The translations under genes and the position numbers were made by a program. A stretch of 64,000 nt of DNA from Aedoeadaptatus coxii (GTDB lineage Bacteria > Bacillota > Clostridia > Tissierellales > Peptoniphilaceae): assembly GCF_903819215.1 (NCBI RefSeq), contig NZ_CAIJCT010000010.1. The stretch is one strand, 5' to 3'. Below the pieces are notes generated by a model, which was not told the DNA's origin, ran no database searches, and worked only from the letters and a program-made list of their open reading frames with translations. This document shows positions 17,276 to 26,122 of the stretch, piece after piece. Positions within the stretch are counted from its first letter, which is position 1. Every line of letters starts with the position of its first letter.

Positions 17276-18775
17276 ATGAAAAAGGTGTTAGCAGTTGCTC
17301 TGTTGGGCGCTCTATTATGCGTTCCCTCGTCTGCCATGGCGGCGAAACCGACGACGCAAACTTTTGTCGTCAATAATCGAGTGGTGGATTGTGTGGCCTA
17401 CAATATCGGCGGCTACAATTATTTTAAACTACGAGATGTTGTGAAAGGCTTGAGTGACACGGGCGATAGGATTAATGTTCGTTACGATAAGGATGCGCGC
17501 GTTGTCGAAGTCGTTCCGGGCGAAGCTTATGTTTCCTCTCCTGCAGAAGAGGGAATCACAAAGGCTGTAGAAGTTCCCGATTCGCAAGTGGTCATGGGCC
17601 ATGCTAAGGTAAAGATCAATGGTGTTGTTCGAGAAGTGGAAAGCTGTAATATTTCCGGCTACAATTTTTTAAAAATCAGAAGTTTGGGAGAAGTGCTTTC
17701 CAAAGAAGTGGGTTACGATAATGTAAAACGTGCGGTACATATCGGCGTATATGATGCCGCTAAAGTCAATGTGGTGGCAAAGCCTGCGGCACCTCAACCG
17801 AAACCTGCGGCGACGGCAGGGGGAAATTTTACAGTCACGAGTCAAACTGTGGCGGGCGTGCGATTGAATATCGTCACGGTTCCCAACGATCCCAATTTAA
17901 AATTCAGCGTGGAAAAGGGTAATAATCGATTAGTCGGCGCCGAACCTTTCGGCTCAATTTTAAAACGGACGCAACCATTGGTAGCAGTCAACGGTAATTT
18001 CTTCGATGCCTACCGCACCTTCGTGCCCTACGGCAATATTGTAAGTAAAGGACAAGTCATTCAAGGAATCGGAAACGACGGCGCTTTCGTTCGTACATCT
18101 TCCGGGAAAAGTATTATCGGTCAGCCGACGGTAATCCATTCCTTCGATACGGGTCACGGCAAATTCAGCGCATGGTATATTAATGCCGGTTTAAGCGACA
18201 AGACGGGCATTGCCGTATTCAATTCGTATTACGGAAATGCCGTGAAGCTTCCGCAAGGAACGCATTTCATCGTTATAAATGGTAAGGTAACTTCTTCCGG
18301 CAGTGGCGGCAATGTAGGAATTCCTCAAAACGGTTATGTGATTTTCTTTGCGGCCAACGCCATGAAACTGGCGGATATTTCGCGGGTTATAAAGGTCGGC
18401 GATTCCATTCAAGATACGATCCAATTGGGTCAAGAACCACGTCTTGCCGGCGAAACGGTCGACGCGCTCGTGGCGGCAGGACCCATGATTGTAAAGGGCG
18501 GAAAAAATGTAGCGGCTACAGCGGCGTCGAATTATGAAGGCAAGATTCGCAATCAAAACGCCGGACGCTCCGCTATCGGCGTGAAAGCCGACGGAACTAT
18601 TGTCATCGTTACGGGGAAAGCTACGGTTGTGAATATGGCCAATGCTATGATTCAGCTGGGCTGCGTGGAAGCGACGAATTTAGACGGCGGCGCATCCTCC
18701 GCTCTGTACGCCAACGGAAGAGTGATTACATCTCCCGGGCGTAATCTTAATACGGTGTTGACCATTAGAAAATAA
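17276..18775 (+). CDS. Secreted NAGPA-domain (phosphodiester glycosidase family) protein
   Basis: Exported protein of 499 residues. A signal peptide ends at AMA-A (~22). Two copper-amine-oxidase-N-like stalk modules follow, at ~30-80 and ~97-147 (both contain the YN(Y/F)xK(L/I)R pattern). A Pro/Ala linker (~160-180) leads to a NAGPA domain (~185-497) with VNGNFFDAY, AGPMIVKGG and NLDGGASSALY. Relatives hydrolyse sugar-phosphodiester links in exopolysaccharide or wall polymers. The substrate here is unknown. It is a single gene, with AGGAGG at the start and a terminator behind. Confidence 0.9.
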   Translation: MKKVLAVALLGALLCVPSSAMAAKPTTQTFVVNNRVVDCVAYNIGGYNYFKLRDVVKGLSDTGDRINVRYDKDARVVEVVPGEAYVSSPAEEGITKAVEVPDSQVVMGHAKVKINGVVREVESCNISGYNFLKIRSLGEVLSKEVGYDNVKRAVHIGVYDAAKVNVVAKPAAPQPKPAATAGGNFTVTSQTVAGVRLNIVTVPNDPNLKFSVEKGNNRLVGAEPFGSILKRTQPLVAVNGNFFDAYRTFVPYGNIVSKGQVIQGIGNDGAFVRTSSGKSIIGQPTVIHSFDTGHGKFSAWYINAGLSDKTGIAVFNSYYGNAVKLPQGTHFIVINGKVTSSGSGGNVGIPQNGYVIFFAANAMKLADISRVIKVGDSIQDTIQLGQEPRLAGETVDALVAAGPMIVKGGKNVAATAASNYEGKIRNQNAGRSAIGVKADGTIVIVTGKATVVNMANAMIQLGCVEATNLDGGASSALYANGRVITSPGRNLNTVLTIRK

Positions 18776-18787
18776 TATTTGGATTAG

Positions 18788-18822
18788 AAAAAGGCAGAGA
18801 GCATATATTCTCTGCCTTTTTT
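18788..18822 (+). terminator. Intrinsic terminator after the NAGPA-domain gene
   Basis: AAAGGCAGAGAG, loop, TTCTCTGCCTTTTTT. Confidence 0.85.
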
Positions 18823-18938
18823 AATGACAACGTATAATATTTAGAAAAAAAGCATAAATCAGAGAGAAAGGTATAAATCAACAGCGATTGTTTTAAGCTT
18901 TTCTCAAGTCTTGTGTATAATAATGTAGAGGAGGAGCT

Positions 18939-21578
18939 ATGAATCAGAATACTATGTTAATTATCGACGGGAGCAGTTTGTTTTTTCGCGCTTTTTACGC
19001 GCTCCCTCTTTTAAAAACGAAACGAGGCCTCTACACGAATGCGGTTTACGGTTTCGTTTCCATGATGGAAAATGCCATTGAACAAATCAATCCCGATCAT
19101 TTGCTCGTTTGTTTCGATCAAAAGGGCAGAACATTTAGACATAAACTTTACGACGAATATAAGGGTACTCGGCAAAAAACGCCGACGGAGCTGGATCAGC
19201 AGTGGCCCTATCTTATGGAAATTCTAAAGAGCATGCGGATTAAAACTGTCGATTCGCCGGAATATGAAGCGGACGATTTGGCAGGAACGGTGGCATCTCT
19301 TGCGAAGCATGCAGGGCAAAAGGTCTATCTCCTCACGGGGGATAGGGATTATTTACAACTTGTCGACGAGAATGTATTTGCCCTTATGACGAAAAAAGGG
19401 ATCACCAATCTCGAAGTTTATGATGTGGAACGCATTCAAAAAGAATATGGGCTCACCCCCAATCAGTTAATCGACTTGAAGGGCCTTATGGGTGACAGCA
19501 GCGACAATATTCCAGGTGTTCCCGGTATCGGTGAAAAGACGGGGATCCAGCTTTTAAAGGATTTTCATTCCCTTGAAGGTGTTTACGATCACATCGAGGA
19601 CATTACGGGCAAAAAGCGCAAAGAAAATCTGATCGAGTTTGAGCAACAGGCTTTTTTAAGTAAAAAGCTGGGCGAAATTATTACGAATATGCCTCTGGAT
19701 TTCGAATTAGAAGATTTGAAGCGTAAAGAATATGATTTGGAAAGTCTCCGCGAACTTTACACCCGCTATGAATTTTTTACGCTTATGAAGCGCTTACCCG
19801 ATGAAGACGGGGAAATCGAAGAGACGACAGTTGAAAGCTTAAGTGTCGTCTCTATGAAAGAAGCTTTGGAGGGCGTAAAAGGTGCGGATAAGGTCATGCT
19901 CCACGTCATCACTGATGAAAAGCCTTATCGAGACGGAAAGATTCTCTATCTCCTTCTTTCCGACCTTCAAAAAGGGAGTATCGTTAGAGAGCCCTCGGCT
20001 GAGGACTTCAAGGCGATGAAAGATCTTCTCGAAGATAAGGGGATCAGCATTTGCGGCATTGATTTAAAGGATTTATTCCTCTTTGCATTTGCCGACAACA
20101 TGGAAATTACAGGCGTGGATTTCGACAGTGCCATTGCTGAGTATTTGCTGGACCCTGCGAAATCCAATTATGCGCCGTCTCATTTAATCGGGCTTTATGA
20201 AAATTACACCGTCACGCCACCGGATGAATTTTTAGGCAAGGGCAAGAATAAGAAATCGCCTCTCGAAATGGAAGAGGAAATGGTAAAGTATCTTTCTGAA
20301 ATTCATGCCCATCTTCCTAAGGTAATGGGGTTGCAAGAGAAAAAGCTCAAAGACCTTAACATGTGGGATCTCTTTTCCACTATCGAAATGCCCTTGGTGG
20401 AAACCTTGGCGTCCATGGAATTTGAAGGCATGAATTGCGATGTTGCCGTACTCGAAGATATCGGGAACCATTTAACCGTGGAAATCGACGATCTTGAGAA
20501 AAAGATTTACGAATTAGCGGGTAGAGAATTTAATATTAATTCGCCGAAACAGCTTTCGGAAGTTTTATTTGAAGATTTAAAACTTACTCCCATTAAAAAG
20601 ACAAAAACCGGCTACAGCACCAATCAGGAAGTGTTGGAAAAGCTGAGCAATGATCACGAAATCGTGGATTTAATTTTGGATTATCGTCAGCTGACGAAGA
20701 TTCAGTCCACTTATGTAGAGGGGCTGAAGGCGGAAATTACAGACGACGGAAAAATCCACTCCACATTCCAGCAAACGGTGACGGCGACGGGGCGAATTTC
20801 ATCGACCGAGCCGAATTTACAAAATATTCCCATTAAAACGGAAGTGGGACGCTCCATTCGCAAGGCGTTTGTGGCTCAAAAAGATCACATGTTTATCGAC
20901 GCCGACTATTCTCAAATCGAGCTGCGTATTCTCGCTCATGTGTCGAAAGATGATGTGATGCAGGCCGCCTTTAATGAGGGTGCCGACATTCACACCACCA
21001 CCGCCTCCCAAGTATTCCATGTGGATAAAGAGGATGTAACGAAACTTATGCGCTCTCGAGCTAAGGCGGTAAACTTCGGCATTGTCTACGGCATTAGCGA
21101 CTACGGGCTTTCTCAGGATTTAAATATTTCAAGAAAAGAAGCTAAGGAATACATCGACAACTATCTGCATAAATTTAGTGGCGTCCACCATTTTATGGAA
21201 GAGATCGTGGAAATCGGCAAAGAACAGGGCTATGTGGAAACGCTATTCCACCGCAGACGCTACATTCCCGAACTTAGCGCGAAGAATTTCAGCGTGCGTT
21301 CTTTCGGCGAGCGTATCGCCCTTAATATGCCCATTCAAGGTACGGCAGCGGACATGATCAAAAAAGCCATGGTGTCGGTTTATTTCAAATTGAAAGAAAA
21401 GAATCTGAAGTCTAAGCTTTTACTACAGGTTCACGACGAACTGATTTTGGAATCGCCGGCCGAGGAAGCGGAAAGCGTCAAACAGCTTTTAGTGGAAACT
21501 ATGGAAGCGGCATTGCCCCTTTCCATTCCGGTGCGAGTAGATGTTGAAACAGGAGAAAATTGGTATGAGTCTAAATAA
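18939..21578 (+). CDS. polA: DNA polymerase I
   Basis: Repair and Okazaki-fragment polymerase of 879 residues. The 5'-3' exonuclease/FEN domain occupies ~1-290 (DGSSLFFRAFYAL; GDSSDNIPGVPGIGEKT). The middle ~300-480 is a 3'-5' exonuclease-like fold lacking the DxE/DxxxD residues, so proofreading is probably lost, as in Bacillus and Thermus enzymes. The polymerase domain has motif A DADYSQIELR, motif B around KAVNFGIVYG and motif C QVHDELILE. It overlaps coaE by 14 bases, indicating co-expression. Confidence 0.97.
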   Translation: MNQNTMLIIDGSSLFFRAFYALPLLKTKRGLYTNAVYGFVSMMENAIEQINPDHLLVCFDQKGRTFRHKLYDEYKGTRQKTPTELDQQWPYLMEILKSMRIKTVDSPEYEADDLAGTVASLAKHAGQKVYLLTGDRDYLQLVDENVFALMTKKGITNLEVYDVERIQKEYGLTPNQLIDLKGLMGDSSDNIPGVPGIGEKTGIQLLKDFHSLEGVYDHIEDITGKKRKENLIEFEQQAFLSKKLGEIITNMPLDFELEDLKRKEYDLESLRELYTRYEFFTLMKRLPDEDGEIEETTVESLSVVSMKEALEGVKGADKVMLHVITDEKPYRDGKILYLLLSDLQKGSIVREPSAEDFKAMKDLLEDKGISICGIDLKDLFLFAFADNMEITGVDFDSAIAEYLLDPAKSNYAPSHLIGLYENYTVTPPDEFLGKGKNKKSPLEMEEEMVKYLSEIHAHLPKVMGLQEKKLKDLNMWDLFSTIEMPLVETLASMEFEGMNCDVAVLEDIGNHLTVEIDDLEKKIYELAGREFNINSPKQLSEVLFEDLKLTPIKKTKTGYSTNQEVLEKLSNDHEIVDLILDYRQLTKIQSTYVEGLKAEITDDGKIHSTFQQTVTATGRISSTEPNLQNIPIKTEVGRSIRKAFVAQKDHMFIDADYSQIELRILAHVSKDDVMQAAFNEGADIHTTTASQVFHVDKEDVTKLMRSRAKAVNFGIVYGISDYGLSQDLNISRKEAKEYIDNYLHKFSGVHHFMEEIVEIGKEQGYVETLFHRRRYIPELSAKNFSVRSFGERIALNMPIQGTAADMIKKAMVSVYFKLKEKNLKSKLLLQVHDELILESPAEEAESVKQLLVETMEAALPLSIPVRVDVETGENWYESK

Positions 21579-22176
21579 AATTGGTATTACGGGCACGATC
21601 GGATCGGGGAAGAGCGTCCTGTCCGCCTACTTACTGGGCTGGGATTATATGGTGATCGATGCCGACGAGGTAGGCCGCTATTTAGTGGAGCCGGGAAGCG
21701 AACTATTAAATAAAATCGACGAGGCTTTTGCAGAAACCGTCCTAAAAGAGGACGGAAGCTTAAATCGCGAAAAACTCGGGGAAGTTATTTTCGCCGACGA
21801 AAAAAAACGCGAGAAACTCAACAGTATCATGCACCCCGCCATTGTGAAAAGCATTTTGCAGATGCTCGACGATCGCAAAGGCACGATTTTTATTGAAATG
21901 CCCTTGCTCTTCGAAAATCGCAAGGCATTGGAAGCAGAAGGCCTACGTTTCGATGAAGTTTGGCTCGTCGATGCGGATCCCGATGTGCGCATCAAGCGTT
22001 TAATGGCGCGGGATAAAATCGATGAAGCGTATGCCAAACAAAAAATAGCCAGCCAAATGCCTGCTGAAGAAAAACGTGCCCTCGCCGATAAAATTTTCGA
22101 AAACTCCGGCGATTTAATGGCGCTTTACGCTCAGGTAGACAAGGCTCTCGAGGAGTTACGCGGTGAAGAAGTCTAA
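21565..22176 (+). CDS. coaE: Dephospho-CoA kinase
   Basis: Last step of CoA synthesis, 203 residues. Walker A GTIGSGKS is at ~9-16. VIDADEVGR follows and MHPAIVKSI marks the CoA-binding lid region. The ATG at 21565, inside the end of polA, has CAGGAG upstream and fits the family start (MSLNKIGITG). The polA-coaE pair is common in Firmicutes. The 3' end overlaps the next gene by 14 bases. Confidence 0.95.
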   Translation: MSLNKIGITGTIGSGKSVLSAYLLGWDYMVIDADEVGRYLVEPGSELLNKIDEAFAETVLKEDGSLNREKLGEVIFADEKKREKLNSIMHPAIVKSILQMLDDRKGTIFIEMPLLFENRKALEAEGLRFDEVWLVDADPDVRIKRLMARDKIDEAYAKQKIASQMPAEEKRALADKIFENSGDLMALYAQVDKALEELRGEEV

Positions 22177-23848
22177 TATTTTCGTTCTCCTTTTGGCGGC
22201 CCTTCTCCTGACATCCTGCGGCATAGTACCGGGTTCGGGAAAAGTAATCGAAGAAAAAGGTGCGACAACCGATACAGACGGAGGAACGCTCACCGTGCCC
22301 CTTACGAATTTCGACACGCTGAACCCCCTTCTTACAAACAATAACTCATACTATCAGTTAAGTAACTTGCTCTACGATCGCCTCTTCGCCTACGAGGGAA
22401 GTGGCCGATTGGTACCCTCTTTAGTGGAGCACGTTGAGATTTCCGACGAAGGCAAGCGTGTAAGCCTTACGATAAAAAAGGATATTTACTGGGAAGACGG
22501 CACGCCCCTCACGACGAAAGACATTGCCGAGACCTTTGAGGCCGTAAAAAAATGTCCCGACGGCACCACTTATAAAGATGCTATGCGGCGCATTATGGGC
22601 ACATCCAATGTTGAAGGTGCCGCTCGCGCCATTGTCTTCGACGATCGCAACATCGATTTTGAATTCGACAAAAGTTACGGCAATTATATGGAGCTTCTTT
22701 CCTTTCCCATTTTGCCCGCCCATAGTTATGGGGAAGAGGGAATGCTGGAAAAAGATGATTTTAAAGTCGTCGCCTCCGGCCCTTTCACATTGAAAAAATG
22801 GGATAAGAACAAGCGCCTTTATTTAGAGAAAAATCAAAATTATTACGGCAGTTTGCCTTATATCGACGAAATCGTCGGCATTATATTCTCCGACGACAAG
22901 GCCATTCAACAGGCTTACGACGCGGGGCAGGTTGATCTGTGTGCCATCGACGACTATACGTGGGATCGCTTCCGTAGCGATAAAAAGAGCAAGGTGGAAT
23001 CCTTTGAAACACAAAATCTCGAAGTGTTGGCGTTTAATACGTCGGATCCTCTTTTACAAGATGTGGATCTGCGGCGCGCCATCGATTACAGCGTGAATAA
23101 AGAACGGATAATCGACAGTCTCTATCTTTCCCAAGGCACCATCGCCACCTTTTTCATTAATCCGAAACTTTCCAGCGGCTTGTTTACGCGGGAAGAATCC
23201 TATTTAAGTGTCGATACCGCCGTCAGCATTTTAGAAAAAGGCGGATACCGCGATATCGACGGCGACGGCTATCGGGAAAACAAAGATGGCGGGCCTTTGG
23301 TGCTTCATATTCTCGCCAACCCTTTAAACCACCGCATGCAAACCGAAGCTCAAATGATCGCCGATGACTTGAAAAAAGTCGGGCTGAAAGCGCGGCTGCA
23401 AACTGTGGGAACGGAAACTCCGGAAGAAGGTAAAGAGGAAGAAGGAAAGACGAAACAAACAAAGGACCTGGCCTCATCATTAAAAAGCGGAAGTTACCAA
23501 ATGGCGGTTCTCGGAATGGATTTTTCAGCCGTCGCCGATTTACACGCCGTACTGGGATCTTCCGGCAGTATGAACATTAGCCGTTACGGCAATGAAAAAA
23601 TGAACGCACTCTTAAAGGAGCTGAGGGGAGAACAAGATCCCGAAAATCAAAAAGAGCTTATCGACAAGATTTACAAAATCTTCCGCAAGGACGTGCCCTA
23701 TGTTCCCATCGTCTTTAAACAAAACGTTCTCGTCTGCGGACCCAACATAAAAGGACTTATGCGACCCAACGCCTATTCCATTTATAACGGCATCGACGAC
23801 ATCTCTGTCATAAAGAAAGAAACGCATAAGAATACAACTAAAAAGTAG
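22163..23848 (+). CDS. Oligopeptide/nickel-type ABC transporter substrate-binding lipoprotein
   Basis: SBP_bac_5 family binding protein of 561 residues. Lipobox LTSC follows a short signal peptide, and DTLNPLLTNN and SGPFTLKKW are family landmarks. It starts at GTG inside the end of coaE, so it is translationally coupled to it. No permease or ATPase gene is nearby, so it must use a transporter encoded elsewhere or act in another role. The ligand is unknown. A terminator follows. Confidence 0.88.
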   Translation: MKKSNIFVLLLAALLLTSCGIVPGSGKVIEEKGATTDTDGGTLTVPLTNFDTLNPLLTNNNSYYQLSNLLYDRLFAYEGSGRLVPSLVEHVEISDEGKRVSLTIKKDIYWEDGTPLTTKDIAETFEAVKKCPDGTTYKDAMRRIMGTSNVEGAARAIVFDDRNIDFEFDKSYGNYMELLSFPILPAHSYGEEGMLEKDDFKVVASGPFTLKKWDKNKRLYLEKNQNYYGSLPYIDEIVGIIFSDDKAIQQAYDAGQVDLCAIDDYTWDRFRSDKKSKVESFETQNLEVLAFNTSDPLLQDVDLRRAIDYSVNKERIIDSLYLSQGTIATFFINPKLSSGLFTREESYLSVDTAVSILEKGGYRDIDGDGYRENKDGGPLVLHILANPLNHRMQTEAQMIADDLKKVGLKARLQTVGTETPEEGKEEEGKTKQTKDLASSLKSGSYQMAVLGMDFSAVADLHAVLGSSGSMNISRYGNEKMNALLKELRGEQDPENQKELIDKIYKIFRKDVPYVPIVFKQNVLVCGPNIKGLMRPNAYSIYNGIDDISVIKKETHKNTTKK

Positions 23849-23876
23849 GAGGGGAATCTTTTTAGATTCCTCTTTT
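23849..23876 (+). terminator. Intrinsic terminator after the peptide-binding lipoprotein gene
   Basis: GGAATCT, TTTT-containing loop, AGATTCC, then TCTTTT. Confidence 0.75.
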
Positions 23877-23952
23877 ACATTTTAAGAAATTCATGTATAA
23901 TAAAAAGCACCTCAAAAAACGAAGAGGTTTGTAATATGGTGTTAAAAAACAA

Positions 23953-23981
23953 TTTACAAATCATTCGGATTATGTTATCAT
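23953..23981 (+). promoter_or_regulatory. Promoter of tRNA-Leu(GAG)
   Basis: TTTACA and TATCAT separated by 17 bases, 13 bases before the tRNA. Confidence 0.7.
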
Positions 23982-23994
23982 GAATAACTGTTGA

Positions 23995-24081
23995 GCGGAG
24001 ATGCTGGAATTGGCAGACAGGCATGTTTGAGGGGCATGTGTGAGTCATCACGTGAGGGTTCAAGTCCCTTTCTCCGCACCA
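23995..24081 (+). tRNA. tRNA-Leu (anticodon GAG)
   Basis: 87 bases with encoded CCA. The acceptor stem is GCGGAGA/TCTCCGC. The anticodon arm CATGT-TTGAGGG-GCATG gives GAG. It has a long variable arm and GGTTCAAGTCC. Confidence 0.94.
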
Positions 24082-24085
24082 AATC

Positions 24086-24113
24086 AATCGATCCGAGAGG
24101 GTCGATTTTTTGT
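24086..24113 (+). terminator. Intrinsic terminator after tRNA-Leu(GAG)
   Basis: AATCGATCC, loop GAGA, GGGTCGATT with T-run. Confidence 0.75.
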
Positions 24114-24196
24114 TTTAATTAAAAACCACAGATGTTTAATAAAGAGCGAAAACGGTCATCTTAAAAAAGGTTACATCCTATTGAACCTCCATATTA

Positions 24197-24225
24197 TTTA
24201 CATGAAAAATTCTCTGTGTTATAAT
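24197..24225 (+). promoter_or_regulatory. Promoter of tRNA-Leu(CAG)
   Basis: TTTACA and TATAAT separated by 17 bases, 16 bases before the tRNA. Confidence 0.8.
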
Positions 24226-24241
24226 AATCGAGTACTCATTT

Positions 24242-24328
24242 GCGGGAATGCTGGAATTGGCAGACAGGCAAGATTCAGGATCTTGTGTGATTCGTCGCGT
24301 GAGGGTTCAAGTCCCTTTTCCCGCACCA
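24242..24328 (+). tRNA. tRNA-Leu (anticodon CAG)
   Basis: 87 bases with encoded CCA. The acceptor stem is GCGGGAA/TTCCCGC. The anticodon arm CAAGA-TTCAGGA-TCTTG gives CAG. It shares the D-arm and T-arm sequence of the GAG isoacceptor just upstream, which suggests local duplication followed by change of anticodon arm. Confidence 0.94.
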
Positions 24329-24332
24329 GATA

Positions 24333-24360
24333 AGCCGTACCGAAAGGTGCGGTTTTTTTG
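24333..24360 (+). terminator. Intrinsic terminator after tRNA-Leu(CAG)
   Basis: CCGTACC, loop GAAA, GGTGCGG, then seven T. Confidence 0.85.
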
Positions 24361-24404
24361 TATCCCTTTTTTTGAAAAGGGGTATAGCTTCAATAGGTGA
24401 TAGT

Positions 24405-25649
24405 ATGAATCGTGTAATCAATCGAATGATGGATTTAGCCGATAGTGGCAGTTTGGAAATGATTCCCTGCGCGCCTTCGGCAGTTAGTTTAGCGGCGGCG
24501 AGGATTCAGGGGATTCCCGTTATCCTTTACGGTTTTGACGAAACGCGTCACGGCGGCGCCTTCGGTATTTTTGAAGGGCGCGCCATTATGAAGGGCTTTC
24601 GGCTGGCTGAAAAGGCGGAGGTTCCCTTAATCGGACTCGTCGCTTCGGCAGGGGCCGATCTTATAGACGGTCAAGGTTCTCTATTGGCGGCGGCCGAAGT
24701 GTTTAAAGCCGTCAGCGATGGGAAGGTGCCCCACTTCTTTTTATCGTACGGAGTGTGCATCGGCGCAAGTGCTTACTTATCGTCTTTGGCGGATGTCGTC
24801 TTTGCCGTTAAAGGGAAGTCTTATTTTTGTTTAACGGGACCTAAAATTGTCGAGGCGTCCATTTTTGAAAAGGCGAGTTTAAAAGATTTAGGCGGCAGCG
24901 AGGAGTTTGCGGCCATAGGCGGATGCCATTTTTTATGTGATTCGGAAGAAGAAATGGCGGATGCGACGGGGAAATTGCTTCTTTATATTAAGCGGGAGCG
25001 GCGCTGCGTCAAAGAGCCGATAAAAATTCTTTCTGAGACTGACTCCTTTTCCATGGAGGATGTCATTCTCAGTCTGGCGGACGAAGATTCCCTTATGGAA
25101 CTTTGGCAAACTTGGGCGCCGAATGTTCTGACGCTATTTGCCTATGTAGAAGGCCGCCGCGTGGCGATCGTCGCTAACAATCCGGCTTATGCCGGCGGCG
25201 TTATCGACTCCGAAGGCGCGAAAAAAATGGCGTCGTTTTACAGCTTATGCGAAAGATTCCATCTCCCCGTCGTGAGCCTGGCCGATACGCCCGGTTTTTT
25301 ACCGGGAAGACAATCGGAAAGAGAAGGTGTGCTTCTTTCCGGTGGGAAATTGTTGAAAGCCTACATGAACCATCGTGCTCCAAAGCTAACGGTAGCTGTG
25401 GGAAAAGTTCTCGGCGGCTCCTATATGGCCATGGGTTCTCCCGCCATGGGAGCGAAAGCCTACCTTGCTTTTCCAAAAGCGCAAATCGGCGTCATGGCAC
25501 CTGCTTTGGAATCTGAAATTTTGAAAATAGGAAGAACGGAGATCGGCGAAACCCATTTATCTTCTCATTCGGCAAGAGAAAAAGGTCTTGTCGACGAGAT
25601 TATTCTTCCTTCAGAGCTTCGTCGCTATGTAAGGATGACGATTTTATGA
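24405..25649 (+). CDS. Acyl-CoA carboxyltransferase-domain protein
   Basis: Crotonase-fold carboxyltransferase of 414 residues, related to propionyl-CoA carboxylase beta and the alpha subunits of biotin-dependent decarboxylases. It is about 100 residues shorter than those (~510). Two halves are recognisable: an N-terminal one with HGGAFGIFEGRAI and GLVASAGADL, and a C-terminal one with VSLADTPGFLPG and GGSYMAMGSPAMGA. The substrate is not clear. ATG 24405 is chosen because AGGTGAT lies upstream. It overlaps a stand-alone biotin carrier gene by four bases, so the two form one unit. No biotin carboxylase or membrane decarboxylase subunit is adjacent. Confidence 0.83.
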   Translation: MNRVINRMMDLADSGSLEMIPCAPSAVSLAAARIQGIPVILYGFDETRHGGAFGIFEGRAIMKGFRLAEKAEVPLIGLVASAGADLIDGQGSLLAAAEVFKAVSDGKVPHFFLSYGVCIGASAYLSSLADVVFAVKGKSYFCLTGPKIVEASIFEKASLKDLGGSEEFAAIGGCHFLCDSEEEMADATGKLLLYIKRERRCVKEPIKILSETDSFSMEDVILSLADEDSLMELWQTWAPNVLTLFAYVEGRRVAIVANNPAYAGGVIDSEGAKKMASFYSLCERFHLPVVSLADTPGFLPGRQSEREGVLLSGGKLLKAYMNHRAPKLTVAVGKVLGGSYMAMGSPAMGAKAYLAFPKAQIGVMAPALESEILKIGRTEIGETHLSSHSAREKGLVDEIILPSELRRYVRMTIL

Positions 25650-25849
25650 AATCGCCATTGCCCGGTCGCATTGAAGAAATAAGGTTTAAAAATGATGAAC
25701 GAGTGGAGGAGGGGAGCGTGGTTTTAATTTTAGAAAGCATGAAAATGAGCATTCCTCTTTCCGCTAAAAAATCCGGTCGCATTCGTTACTTCGTTGAGGA
25801 TCAGGAGGCTGTATTAAGAGGCGAAAAATTATTTATAATTGAAGCATAA
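25646..25849 (+). CDS. Minimal biotin carboxyl carrier protein
   Basis: A near-minimal biotinyl domain of 67 residues: PLPGRIEEI at the start and the biotinylation motif ESMKM with the target Lys33. The Pro/Ala-rich linker and N-terminal segment found in AccB are missing. ATGA overlap with the carboxyltransferase gene argues for a 1:1 functional pair. It probably carries carboxybiotin between the partner carboxyltransferase and an unlinked carboxylase or decarboxylase. Confidence 0.88.
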   Translation: MKSPLPGRIEEIRFKNDERVEEGSVVLILESMKMSIPLSAKKSGRIRYFVEDQEAVLRGEKLFIIEA

Positions 25850-25865
25850 TTTATTTTAAAATAGC

Positions 25866-25913
25866 GATAACACGGTTATTCCCATAAGGATCGGGAATAG
25901 CCGTGTTATTTTA
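25866..25913 (+). terminator. Intrinsic terminator after the biotin carrier gene
   Basis: ATAACACGGTTATTCCC, loop, GGGAATAGCCGTGTTAT, then TTT: a long stem with one mismatch or wobble pair. Confidence 0.85.
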
Positions 25914-26122
25914 TAATGTATAAAGAGAATAAAATTTAAAACCCTAAGCATTTCTTTCTTACATTTTTTCTAAATACTAGATTTTTAATACCGCTTTTGA
26001 TAAGATAAATAAAGATGAAAGCTGAAAAGCCATGGAGAGGGGAACCAGCAGGTTCCTTTCTTCTTGTTGCAGGCAAAACGCTTGCACGGCGATTCGTTTT
26101 TTAAAATGCAAGGGGTGAAAGA
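25914..26122 (+). promoter_or_regulatory. Rnf operon upstream region with possible structured leader
   Basis: About 200 bases between the biotin-module terminator and rnfC. A perfect hairpin GGAACC-AGCA-GGTTCC (26041-26056) is followed by TTTCTTCTT. A second one, GCAGGC-AAAAC-GCTTGC, lies near 26070, and TTTTTT follows 20 bases on. This could be an attenuator or an RNA sensor, but no known riboswitch consensus was recognised. RBS AAGGGG precedes rnfC. Confidence 0.35.

Noticed and set aside
26020..26110. Glycine or c-di-GMP riboswitch before rnfC
   Set aside because: A CAGGCAAAACG string recalls the glycine aptamer, but the paired CTCTC/GAGAG helices and the second conserved block are missing.
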